NCBI GenBank assembly: GCA_018817165.1
Contig: JAHITY010000071.1
Span: forward strand, 1 to 48,158
Origin: Candidatus Omnitrophota bacterium
GTDB taxonomy: Bacteria; Omnitrophota; Gorgyraeia; B26-G9
Direction of reading: 5' to 3'
Length of the DNA stretch: 48,158 bases
The notes below the pieces were generated by a model that was given only the letters and a program-made list of their open reading frames with translations, had not been told where the DNA came from and did not search any database. This document shows positions 1 to 8,784 of the stretch, piece after piece. Position 1 is the stretch's first letter, and each line of letters opens with the position of its first letter. Both the position numbers and the translations under genes were made by a program.

Positions 1-255
1 AATGGGATGGACAAAGAAAATGAAGAAATCGGCATCCTAATCACCGGAGGATTTCATACCGAAGGAATCACGGATTATTTAAAAGACAAGCGGATAACCT
101 ATATTGTAATAGTACCGAAAATCGATGAATTGGAAGCGGATGATACGCGTTATATCAATGCTTTGCAGGGCAAGAAAACGCCTTTTGAAGAGATGATTGA
201 AAGAGAAGCAAAAACAACCGCAGCACCTGATGCAGTAGATTTAGAAACCGAATAA
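1..255 (+). CDS. C-terminal fragment of a larger protein, cut by the window edge
   Basis: The reading frame is open from base 1 (Asn-Gly before the first Met at base 7) to TAA at 253-255, so this is most likely the 3' end of a longer gene and not an 82-aa protein starting at base 7. No ribosome-binding site can be judged before base 7. The visible part contains the phrases ITGGFHTEGIT and ITYIVIVPKI, which read like a beta strand, helix, beta strand unit, and then a polar tail ending DLETE. I associate the ITGGFHTEG phrase with very large proteins of Omnitrophota-like bacteria, but I cannot assign a function. Unlike the following large proteins it does not end in Ser/Ala-Ile. Confidence 0.6.
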   Translation, partial: NGMDKENEEIGILITGGFHTEGITDYLKDKRITYIVIVPKIDELEADDTRYINALQGKKTPFEEMIEREAKTTAAPDAVDLETE

Positions 256-330
256 ATGATTATTTCCACGACAGATGATGCATGCCTTTATTTCGCAATA
301 GTTTATGCAGTTGGGTAATCCCTAAAAATG

Positions 331-360
331 TTGGCATAATATTAAAACATATGGTATACT
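331..360 (+). promoter_or_regulatory. Probable sigma70-type promoter for the 2019-aa gene
   Basis: TTGGCA at 331-336 and TATACT at 355-360 are 18 nt apart, with an extended -10 element (TGG directly before TATACT). Transcription would start near 367, leaving an untranslated leader of about 170 nt before the gene at 540. The rest of the 256-539 gap is AT-rich and holds the hairpin described separately. Confidence 0.6.
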
Positions 361-445
361 TTATTACTTTTTTATTATCGTAAAAATGAGCTTGAAATAT
401 TCTTAATTATTAAGTAGCAATACGTTTAGAAATTTATAATCTTCG

Positions 446-487
446 CCTGTTGTAGTGATCTTAAAAAAAACAAAGATCATGAGCAGG
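446..487 (+). promoter_or_regulatory. Leader hairpin upstream of the 2019-aa gene
   Basis: A perfect 7-bp stem TGATCTT (456-462) / AAGATCA (473-479) encloses an A-rich 10-nt loop. An outer CCTG (446-449) / CAGG (484-487) stem flanks it. It lies inside the predicted transcript leader. There is no U-tract, so it is not a classical terminator. I do not recognise it as a known riboswitch class. Confidence 0.3.
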
Positions 488-539
488 TTGAGTTACGTTT
501 ATTTCGTAACAATAGGAATTGAAATGAATAAATTAAAAA

Positions 540-3500
540 ATGAAATATAAAAAATCAAAATTCAGTCTAATCTTTAGAGTTATTGCTTTAATGCTTATTC
601 AGGCATTTCTTGTGATGGATATTGCCTGGGCAGCCGGAGGTTCTCTGGATATTTCTAATCAGGCCGCTCAATCAGCGACTCTCGCGCCGAAGCTTAATTT
701 AAACACTGAAGAGATTTTAAACTCATATATTTATAGAGTGAATCTCTCAGAGATCTCCCCACAATTAAAAGATATAGGTATAAGCAGTAAGCCCAGTCTT
801 AACCAGTCAGAATCGAGAAGTTTTTTAACAACTGCCGGGAAGACGTTGGTGCAAACTATAATTATTGCCGCTACTGTCTTAACTTTCAGTGGTCTTTGGT
901 CAACGCCGGCAGTTGCCACAAGAACGGTAAATCTAAGTGATATTGTGGTCAGCGTTAATAAGGCAGATCTGGATAAATATACTGCGATTATTCAATCACA
1001 GGATGTTCAATATACTATTGAAGAAAGCTCTGGTCAGCCGATAATTAGAATTACCGGGTTGTTTCCTTTGAACGCGGAAAAATTAGCTGATTCGCTTAAT
1101 GCTAAGGCGCTAGTTCGTGATCTGGCCGGTAGTTTTAGCGTGACCTCCAGTGAGTCGAATTGGGAGCAATCACAGACGTATGGTTTTATGCAGTATTATG
1201 CTGATGAGGTAGCAAATATTTCCGCTGAACTGGGGTTTGAGAAAATTGACTCATTAAAACTTATGCCGCTTTATGAAGGGGTTACTAGAGTTGAAAGTAA
1301 CTTTAAGCAGTGGAAACTGGATGCTGAGGGCAAAATTGTTTTATTAGAGTCATATACAAATGCTAAAGGAGTCACGCAGGTAATTGAATCTCAGGCAGTA
1401 GAGGAGCTGGCAAGGTTAATTGTATCGCATAAAGGGGGAATCGCTGGTTATACTGAAATTATTGATGAGTTAGAAAGAATGATTTCCAGTGACCGAGAAA
1501 AATTGAGCAAGGCGATCAAACAAGGTAAACAAGTTATCGAAGAAACTGAAGAAATAAAGCAGTTTAATGTTTACAATGAATTTATCGCGTATAAAACCGC
1601 GAATTCAGCTAAAGAGAAAAAACAGCTAATTAAAAAGATTCATACAAAGATAAACAACAATCCCAAGCTGGTAACAGTGAATTTGTATTACGCGCTTGCT
1701 GTTTGGGAATATTTGCAGAAAAACCAAAATCTCCAAGTGGGAGTTAATCCGGAAATTGCCGGATCTATGGGTAAGATTGGACAGGAACTGAATATTGAAT
1801 CTGAATCTGGAGGATATAGGCCAGTGGATTTTGAAAAAGCTGGTTTGCAGTTTGAACGTGATTATTTTCGGGCAAAGCTGATTAATAAAATGCTGGATAA
1901 AGAGAAAATTGACGCGCTTTTGCAAAACAATGAAGGTAAAACATTAGACAAGGTCATGGAGTATTTGTCTCAGCAGATGATGCAAAAAATCGGCAATCAA
2001 AAGCTGGGCTATACTTATCTTACGCTAAATTGGGATAGGTATCGTCGCTTGGAACTAAGCAAAATTAAAAAAAATAAATATGAGTTTATTGAAAAGTCTT
2101 TAAGTTATTTTAAAGATAATCCGCATGGCTTTTCAGTTGAGCTTGCCACTGTGGCTTCATATAATGCCGGCTCTGGCAGTATTGATACTGCTTTACTGAA
2201 TTTTGGCGATGCTGTTGATGAGCGCCATGTACCAATTTGGATAAAGAATATGGTTGGCGCTAATCCGAACAATGTAAGAGAACCAATTGATTATCTATGC
2301 ACTTATTTAGCTGATCGGTCGATCCATCATGGTGATTTGACTCAAGCCAATGAAAATATTAAGAATCAACTTATTTTAGAGCGATATAAGCGAATATATA
2401 AAGTAAAAGGTGGTTTTTTACAAAAACGAGATTTAATTATCGTAGATGGGGTAAAACAGTATAAGTATTATAACCGGACCGATAATTTTAATTATAAGCT
2501 GGCGGCTTTGTTTGCTCAGGTCGCGGGGATTGATTATGTTAATAAGTTTTTAGGCAGTTATGGATTGGGTGAAAAATGGGAAGAAAAGATCTTTAGTTCT
2601 TCTCAGACATTTGAAATTCTAGCTTCTGTTTTGGCTGATAATACCTCAGCACGGTTTAAAGCAGCTAAAGCTTTAAAGCGGCGATTAAACAGTCCCGAGC
2701 AGGTGGTTGCTTTGGCGGCGGCAGAACAAAACTTAAAGTCTAAAGAACGCGCTCGGATTGCCAGAATTGAGTTGGCTAAGCAAATGGCTGAGAAAGAACA
2801 GTGGCGCAATATCAAAGCTAAAATAAAAAACTGGGCAATGGGTCTGGCGATAATGATTGCGGTTATTTCTGTTGTGGGCGTGATCGTGGATTATATGAAG
2901 CGGCGGGTTAAGCAGGGTAAGCAGGCAGTGCCCGCGCCTGTATATAGAATTCCTTTGCAAGTATTGGGTGTGACAGTGTGGGTTTTGTTAATCAGCGGAA
3001 AAATTATTATTAAAGCGTTTAAATTATTTTTGGGTAAAGAAAAATCAAAAGCAACTAAAATAGGTAAGCGCTCTAGTCCAACAGCAAATACACGGGTATT
3101 TGTTAAAACTAGACCAAGAAATAATTTTAGCTTAAGACAGCAGAGAGTTTCATTTTTGCGTAAGCTAGTTAATACTACTACCAGAAGCGGGCTTCCCCGG
3201 GAAAGATTTTTTTCCGTAACTTTTTTTATTGGAATAAGCCTTGCTCAATTTGTCGATCCTGGTGATAGTTTTGCCGGGACATTATCAAATATGCAAACTT
3301 ATTTAAATACGGGTAATGTTTATATAGATATATTAATGCTTTCCGTTGCATTAGTATTGAGTATATTATTAAGAGCAATACTCAAATATTTCATCAATCG
3401 TTCTGAAATAAAAAAACAAGAAAATCAGGATATCGCGGAAGAAAAATTAAACCAGGGGCAAAAAGATATTTCTTTTAGCGATGAAGAATGGATGAATATT

Positions 3501-6500
3501 TTAGTGGATAAAGGTTTGCAGGATTTAAATATTGAGCATACAAGAAGAAATGTAAGTGCTGTAAATTATTTTGCTGTAAAAGAAAATTTAAACCAGCGGC
3601 AAAAAGAAATATTAAAAGCGGCTTTATGGCTGCATGATATTTCTAAAGATAATTCTTTAGATGAATATATCCCGGAAAATAAAAAACTATCAGGCGTGTT
3701 CCGTTTATTAGTTCATCATTTTGAAGGGGCTGAATACGCGGAGAAATTACTTACTGAAAAGGGTTATGATTCTGATTTTGTAAGTCAGGTAAAAAATATA
3801 ATTTTAACGCATATGGGGCCTATTCGGGGAAAGAACAGAAAAGGTTTTATGGAATTTTTAAGTTTAGATAATATTGATGCCATAAGTTCTGCCCTGGAAG
3901 AATCCGCGATTAGAGGTGAAAGAAAAGAAAAATTAAAGCAATATGTAACACAACTCCGAACATCCGGTTTTGCCGCTCCAAAAACAGATCTTGAGGAAAT
4001 CGCGCGGGATATAGATTTTCTGGATTTATCCGGGATTGGCTTGGTTAAGGTTGTTTTCTTTAGACAGACAGATCCTAGTTTTTTTCTAAGAGTTAACTCA
4101 GAAGATGAAATCCCTCAAAACCAGTTACAGCTATTATATGCCAATAACTTAATAAAAGGTTATGAAGATAGCTGGAGATTTGCTGATAATAAAACTTATA
4201 TAATTTGGAATGAAACCACAATAGAGAAACTAAGCGAAAAATTGAAAAATATCTCGGGAGCTGATCTGGAAGCAATTTCCGCCTTATGGGATAAAACAAA
4301 GTTAATCCAGGAAACAATAGAAGCGTCTTTTCTTTCAGCAATGATGACTGCCGATGATGTGGGCGCGAATTTACTAACCGCGACAGCCGGGCAAATTTTA
4401 ACACATAGATTAAATCAATTAAATTTATTAAAAACAAATGTGGATTTAAGAAAAATGAAAGACTTGCCTCCCGGGATCGGAAAACCGGAAAAATTCCAGG
4501 ATATCTATAATGAATTCATGTCTCAGGCAAAATTATTTTATGATGCCGTGCTTGAAGGAACTTCTATGCCGCAAGCAAGCATGGGAGATGCGGTTATCGC
4601 GGTCGAGGATGTAATTTTGCCTCAACAGCAAACAGAAACAGCGGAAATAAAACGCTTAGATAAGTCAAGGATATGCGATTTGCCTGGCAGACAGCGTTAT
4701 ATCGAAGATATAGTGAAAACTTTTAAAGCTGGAAACCGCGCTCAAGTCGCTTTTTTAAGTATTCAAAATTTTAAAGAAGAGTTTAATGACGTAGGCGCGG
4801 AACTAGATAATGTAGCTGGCTCAAGTATCTTAGGTCATGAATTTGGTGATTACGGAATACAGGCAATGGCAGTGCTTTTACCGCAGATGATAAATGATTT
4901 GTTGGAATCTTTTGAATATAAGGACATTAGTTTTAGGGTATACAATGATGCTAAAAGCTACTGGGTTGTTTTTGAAAATATTCCGGAAGATTTTGATCCA
5001 GCCTTGATATTTACAAAAATGTTTGAAGAATACTCTGATTTTAGATCGGAAGTAGTTACTAGTGTTAAAATTAAAGTAAAACAAAAGATAGAGCATTTGG
5101 TTGCTGTTGGTGAACTGAGCCAGGAACAGCAAGGAACAATCCTGCTTAGATTAGCCCAAATGAGCTGGCGGAATTTTAATATTTATGCCGGAATATCAAG
5201 CGCTTTACAAGCAAAATCAACCAATACCGCGGATGCGGTTACCGCTGCTGAGCAGGTGGATTCTGAAGCAACGCTTATGGCAAAATTTGAGCAAATTGGT
5301 CTTGGCAAAGAAAAACTGAGCAGGATGATTGCTCAGAATCTTGAAGAAAAAGATTTAAGAACCTCGATAATTGCTTATGTTAATGACGCGAGAAAAGAGC
5401 AGGTAAGCAGAGTAGGCGTTTATGATCAAAGTATAAATGCTGATGTAGAGATTCATAAAAAATACGGCCAAAAAGGGGAATGGGAGCCTATGTACAGGCC
5501 AGTAGGGCTTACATATGATGAAAACGCGACATTTGAAAAATTATTTTCCGCTTATGACAGTGCTCAAGCTTCAGGGAATTCCGCACGGATAAGCCAATCA
5601 AAAGAAGATATTTATAAGAAAATATCTTTTGCCGCTCTTGATCCAAGTGTAAGCCAAAGAGCGAAAAGGCCTGTATTTTCTGGAAATGAGCGGTTCGCGG
5701 AAATAATAAATTATATTATTCTTGAGCAGCCGCTTGAGTCCTGGACAGGTACTTTTAGGGTTGGAGGAGATGAATTTGGTAAGGTTCTATGGGATTCGGA
5801 AACCAAAGAATTATTTGTCTTAAGATTTGATATAAATAATTTAGGAAAAGTAAATATTCAGTGGGGAGTAAGTGTCGGTGATAAAGTTATTGATGATATG
5901 TCTATTTTATTTGATCAGATTGAGGATTCTGCTCAGCTTATGGAGAAGGTCTATAATTATTTCAATAAGGATTTTCCTGCCTCAGAACGTTTAGAGCTGG
6001 AAGATGATGATTTTGTTTATATAAAAGAAAAGCTTAAAAACGCGGGAAAAAATGTTGGTGAATATATCGAAACTGATCAGCAAAATAAGCATTTTTCAAA
6101 ACGCGTTCCTCCGGTTACAGTAGATATTGTTAATGAAAATAATGAAGTTGTAGGCACTTATGAATCAACGCCCGCTGTTTCTGTTGGAGCAGTGCGTATT
6201 GATACTAAAATTATTCAAGATCAGAAAAAATCAGGCCAGAATATACAAAGAGATTATTCAGAAATTCAGGGACGCGCTGATAGAGCAGCTGAAAGAGTAA
6301 AGACTTTTCTTAAAGACAGTCAGTCGGGAAATAATGGGATTATTACGGCATTAAATTTTAGAACCGCGAATGAATTGATGCGGGCGGATAATTATTCTCC
6401 TAGAGATTTAAAATCATTTAAAGAATATGATATGACATCCTTACAAAAAGAAATAGCGTTGTTTATATTCAAGCAGGGTTTAGTTAAAACCCTGTCTCAG

Positions 6501-6599
6501 GCAGATCAAGACAATTTGTTTTTTGGAAAACTACTAGACAGCTTGGAAGCTAATTGCTTAACTACTAATAAGTTGAGAATTATTGGAAGCGCTATTTAG
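540..6599 (+). CDS. Giant membrane protein with lytic-transglycosylase-like, HD and GGDEF-like domains
   Basis: The N-terminus is a hydrophobic leader (LIQAFLVMDIAWA) followed by LAPKL. A second hydrophobic stretch lies near residues 104-121. Residues about 245-560 read as a lytic-transglycosylase-like domain: E252 in RVESNF, then GVTQV, then SYNAGSG (Y541-G544), matching the ES / GLMQ / YNAG pattern of SLT enzymes. Up to four membrane segments follow (about 766-786, 807-826, 890-905, 929-948). An HD hydrolase comes next (H1000, H1032-D1033, then HH and LTHMG). Two GGDEF-like domains follow: a degenerate one at about 1378-1500 (SIQNFKEEFND, no GGDEF) and a second at about 1705-1935 carrying R-V-GGDEF (1742-1746). 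The protein ends GSAI. The membrane segments would allow the transglycosylase domain outside and the HD/GGDEF part inside. That topology is inference. The start is supported by near-identical DNA at the start of the next gene. Confidence 0.75.
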   Translation: MKYKKSKFSLIFRVIALMLIQAFLVMDIAWAAGGSLDISNQAAQSATLAPKLNLNTEEILNSYIYRVNLSEISPQLKDIGISSKPSLNQSESRSFLTTAGKTLVQTIIIAATVLTFSGLWSTPAVATRTVNLSDIVVSVNKADLDKYTAIIQSQDVQYTIEESSGQPIIRITGLFPLNAEKLADSLNAKALVRDLAGSFSVTSSESNWEQSQTYGFMQYYADEVANISAELGFEKIDSLKLMPLYEGVTRVESNFKQWKLDAEGKIVLLESYTNAKGVTQVIESQAVEELARLIVSHKGGIAGYTEIIDELERMISSDREKLSKAIKQGKQVIEETEEIKQFNVYNEFIAYKTANSAKEKKQLIKKIHTKINNNPKLVTVNLYYALAVWEYLQKNQNLQVGVNPEIAGSMGKIGQELNIESESGGYRPVDFEKAGLQFERDYFRAKLINKMLDKEKIDALLQNNEGKTLDKVMEYLSQQMMQKIGNQKLGYTYLTLNWDRYRRLELSKIKKNKYEFIEKSLSYFKDNPHGFSVELATVASYNAGSGSIDTALLNFGDAVDERHVPIWIKNMVGANPNNVREPIDYLCTYLADRSIHHGDLTQANENIKNQLILERYKRIYKVKGGFLQKRDLIIVDGVKQYKYYNRTDNFNYKLAALFAQVAGIDYVNKFLGSYGLGEKWEEKIFSSSQTFEILASVLADNTSARFKAAKALKRRLNSPEQVVALAAAEQNLKSKERARIARIELAKQMAEKEQWRNIKAKIKNWAMGLAIMIAVISVVGVIVDYMKRRVKQGKQAVPAPVYRIPLQVLGVTVWVLLISGKIIIKAFKLFLGKEKSKATKIGKRSSPTANTRVFVKTRPRNNFSLRQQRVSFLRKLVNTTTRSGLPRERFFSVTFFIGISLAQFVDPGDSFAGTLSNMQTYLNTGNVYIDILMLSVALVLSILLRAILKYFINRSEIKKQENQDIAEEKLNQGQKDISFSDEEWMNILVDKGLQDLNIEHTRRNVSAVNYFAVKENLNQRQKEILKAALWLHDISKDNSLDEYIPENKKLSGVFRLLVHHFEGAEYAEKLLTEKGYDSDFVSQVKNIILTHMGPIRGKNRKGFMEFLSLDNIDAISSALEESAIRGERKEKLKQYVTQLRTSGFAAPKTDLEEIARDIDFLDLSGIGLVKVVFFRQTDPSFFLRVNSEDEIPQNQLQLLYANNLIKGYEDSWRFADNKTYIIWNETTIEKLSEKLKNISGADLEAISALWDKTKLIQETIEASFLSAMMTADDVGANLLTATAGQILTHRLNQLNLLKTNVDLRKMKDLPPGIGKPEKFQDIYNEFMSQAKLFYDAVLEGTSMPQASMGDAVIAVEDVILPQQQTETAEIKRLDKSRICDLPGRQRYIEDIVKTFKAGNRAQVAFLSIQNFKEEFNDVGAELDNVAGSSILGHEFGDYGIQAMAVLLPQMINDLLESFEYKDISFRVYNDAKSYWVVFENIPEDFDPALIFTKMFEEYSDFRSEVVTSVKIKVKQKIEHLVAVGELSQEQQGTILLRLAQMSWRNFNIYAGISSALQAKSTNTADAVTAAEQVDSEATLMAKFEQIGLGKEKLSRMIAQNLEEKDLRTSIIAYVNDARKEQVSRVGVYDQSINADVEIHKKYGQKGEWEPMYRPVGLTYDENATFEKLFSAYDSAQASGNSARISQSKEDIYKKISFAALDPSVSQRAKRPVFSGNERFAEIINYIILEQPLESWTGTFRVGGDEFGKVLWDSETKELFVLRFDINNLGKVNIQWGVSVGDKVIDDMSILFDQIEDSAQLMEKVYNYFNKDFPASERLELEDDDFVYIKEKLKNAGKNVGEYIETDQQNKHFSKRVPPVTVDIVNENNEVVGTYESTPAVSVGAVRIDTKIIQDQKKSGQNIQRDYSEIQGRADRAAERVKTFLKDSQSGNNGIITALNFRTANELMRADNYSPRDLKSFKEYDMTSLQKEIALFIFKQGLVKTLSQADQDNLFFGKLLDSLEANCLTTNKLRIIGSAI

Positions 6600-6652
6600 T
6601 TAATGCCTGTGACATATTGTGATAAAATTTATATTCAGCAAGAGAAAAAATA

Positions 6653-8518
6653 ATGAATTATCAAAAATCAAAATACAGTTTAATATTTAAAATAATCTCT
6701 TTATTGCTTATTCAGGCATTTTTGTTGATCGATATTGCTTTTGCCGGAGGAGGTAATTTATTAAATTATAAGGATCAGTTAAAAACCACTTTAGCCCCGA
6801 GAGTTGTGATTAATAATAATAGCTTTATTCTAGGGGGGATTTTAGAAGTAGATAGCATTGCCGATACTGTTATTATGGATATAAACAGCGGCGAGTCTAT
6901 TATGGAAGCAGTGTTAAATGCGTATAAAAGTTTATATCTTAATATAAATAAAGGAGCAAAATATAATGTGCGCGCTTTAAGATTAATGATCGAGCAAAGG
7001 GCAAAAGCAGAAGAGCAATGGACTTCGACCAGAAGAAATAAAGTTATTAAAACTTTATGGAGAGTACATCTTGAGAATATGCTGATATTTGATGAAATAA
7101 AAAATATCGAGCTTGGTGAAACTTCGGAAAGTGACAAGATTTTTATAAAAGAAATTTTACTGAATCCGGATTATTTAAATAATAGTTTAAAAAGAATACT
7201 TAAAAAAGAAATAAAAATTGGTGATATTACCAAAATATCCAGCAATCGGTTTGAACAAGGGTATTATAAAAATATTTACTTAGTTATAATTGAACTGAAT
7301 GTTGCCGGTAAAAAGGAAAAGCTGGATTTTATTTTAAAGGTAACAAAGCCTGGAGCGATTGAGGAAGCTATTGGTAAAAACAATGAGGATGTTGAATGGC
7401 GGGATGTAAGTAATTTTGTTAGCTCAGTTACTGCGGCAGCGGATATGCTTAATCTGTTTGGTATCCATCCTGAATCAGGGCTTTATTTTATTTTTTCAAA
7501 AAAAAGGGGTAATGATATAATTGATTACCGGGGCGTTATTATTGAGCAAAAAAAGAAGGGCCGTACGCCTAAACAGATAGAATCTATTCTGCGGGCTAAG
7601 ATAAAAGATCAGATTATTGATCTGGAAGAATTCAACCAACAGCGGATTAATTTATACCGTCAGTGCATCGCCACATATGTTTTGGGTTATGTAATATTAG
7701 ATGGTCAATCTATCTCAGATATGTTTCCCAATAACATTGTTTTAGAAGAAACTGGCGGGAAAAATAAAATTTATTTTCCTCAGATGGTTGATCTTGATGA
7801 ATTAGGCAGTAGAACTAAAGGGGAATTTATTGGTGATTTAATTGACATTTTTAGCGGTGACGACAAGCAGGCTTTTATCCGCGTTGCCTTTGATGCGATT
7901 TTAGATGTTTATGGCAAAAAACAGGGAAAAGAATTTTTAGAAGATGCTTTACGCTCATTGGATAATCCGAATCTTCTTTCTTATGAGCTTAGATTCTCTA
8001 CAGAAAAAGAAAAAATAGAACTTTGGAAGAAATCATTAGGGCAATATCTTAAACAAGAGATAAATGATTATCAGCAGGTAAAGTGGGATAATATTGAAGC
8101 GGTTAGAGCGATTGCCTTTTTACCGACATTAGTTAAAGCCGTAATATTAAAAGCTTTTAAGGGGCAGTCTTTAAATGGCAATTATCTTTTGCAGAAAAAT
8201 ATCCTGAAAATTGTTAATGAAAAGATCAGGGTTATTCTGAGTGAGGATATAAGAGATTTCCGGATAAACATACGTGAACAAGCTATAAAGAAAAGAGCTG
8301 TGGCTTTGGCAGAGATTGAGGGAAAATTAACTGATATGCGCCAGGAGCAAAAAGCTTACAGATATAAATTGTTACAGCTTTTTAACAGAAAAAATGCTAT
8401 CGCGAATAAAGAAGTGCTAGATATTAGAACTTTTCCTTCTTTTTTTGAAATGCCTATTTTAAGCGATAAAATAGAATCCTCTCATACCGCGGATCTTATT
8501 TTTGAAAAAGCTATATAA
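6653..8518 (+). CDS. Leader-bearing protein with a possible kinase-like fold
   Basis: It starts 53 nt after the 2019-aa gene and has a nearly identical leader (SLIFKIISLLLIQAFLLIDIAFA, here spanning the first 30 residues) followed by TLAPRV, so the two are probably co-transcribed and share an origin for their N-termini. The middle resembles a degenerate protein-kinase/phosphotransferase fold: DFILKV with K229, a hinge-like VIIEQ, D356 followed by PNN (359-361), and a DLDE at 380-383 where a DFG-type metal site would fall. The match is weak and the spacing irregular. The last third is helical and charged. The protein ends FEKAI. I cannot name a function. The kinase-like reading is inference and other folds remain possible. 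Confidence 0.6.
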   Translation: MNYQKSKYSLIFKIISLLLIQAFLLIDIAFAGGGNLLNYKDQLKTTLAPRVVINNNSFILGGILEVDSIADTVIMDINSGESIMEAVLNAYKSLYLNINKGAKYNVRALRLMIEQRAKAEEQWTSTRRNKVIKTLWRVHLENMLIFDEIKNIELGETSESDKIFIKEILLNPDYLNNSLKRILKKEIKIGDITKISSNRFEQGYYKNIYLVIIELNVAGKKEKLDFILKVTKPGAIEEAIGKNNEDVEWRDVSNFVSSVTAAADMLNLFGIHPESGLYFIFSKKRGNDIIDYRGVIIEQKKKGRTPKQIESILRAKIKDQIIDLEEFNQQRINLYRQCIATYVLGYVILDGQSISDMFPNNIVLEETGGKNKIYFPQMVDLDELGSRTKGEFIGDLIDIFSGDDKQAFIRVAFDAILDVYGKKQGKEFLEDALRSLDNPNLLSYELRFSTEKEKIELWKKSLGQYLKQEINDYQQVKWDNIEAVRAIAFLPTLVKAVILKAFKGQSLNGNYLLQKNILKIVNEKIRVILSEDIRDFRINIREQAIKKRAVALAEIEGKLTDMRQEQKAYRYKLLQLFNRKNAIANKEVLDIRTFPSFFEMPILSDKIESSHTADLIFEKAI

Positions 8519-8520
8519 TT

Positions 8521-8619
8521 TCACTGCTTTTTTAAAATGCGCTCTTGCAAGCTATCAATAGTCTCAGGATTTAACCGGGCCTCAATTCCTAACCTATTAT
8601 GATTAATGTGTTTAGGCGT
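8521..8619 (-). pseudogene. Possible relic of a coding sequence on the opposite strand
   Basis: In the gap between the two envelope gene runs, the minus strand has a 32-codon open frame. It reads TPKHINHNRLG, then IEARLNPETID, then SLQERILKKQ, then a TGA stop. The amino-acid text looks protein-like (charged and helical), but there is no start codon and the frame is closed at its 5' side by TAA. It may be the decayed end of a gene or coincidence. Confidence 0.25.
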
Positions 8620-8652
8620 TTATAAATTATCCCGAAAAAACCCCTATTTTTA

Positions 8653-8682
8653 TTAGCAAAAATCAAAAAATTATGGTATCCT
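8653..8682 (+). promoter_or_regulatory. Probable promoter of the 8785-18187 gene run
   Basis: TTAGCA (8653-8658) and TATCCT (8677-8682) are separated by 18 nt, with TGG immediately before the -10, the same extended -10 arrangement as at 351-360. The leader to the next start at 8785 is about 95 nt. The remainder of the 8519-8784 gap shows an AT-rich inverted pair AAAAAGC / GCTTTTTT around the preceding stop codon, which could act as a weak terminator. Confidence 0.5.
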
Positions 8683-8784
8683 TTAAAGTCGTTTTTATCA
8701 TCGGTCTATTTAGGTAACTTATTGTAATTAATAATGTTATTATTTTTAATTGTTTAGCTTATAGATAAAAATCAAGGAGAAGCA

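Noticed and set aside
1150-1215. SESNWEQ ... YGFMQYY as the transglycosylase catalytic segment
   Set aside because: The later RVESNF ... GVTQV pair has the right spacing and order before YNAG; the earlier one looks like a partial chance match, though a duplication is possible.
6775-7137. 120-codon minus-strand frame
   Set aside because: Shadow of the 621-aa gene, no coding signal of its own.
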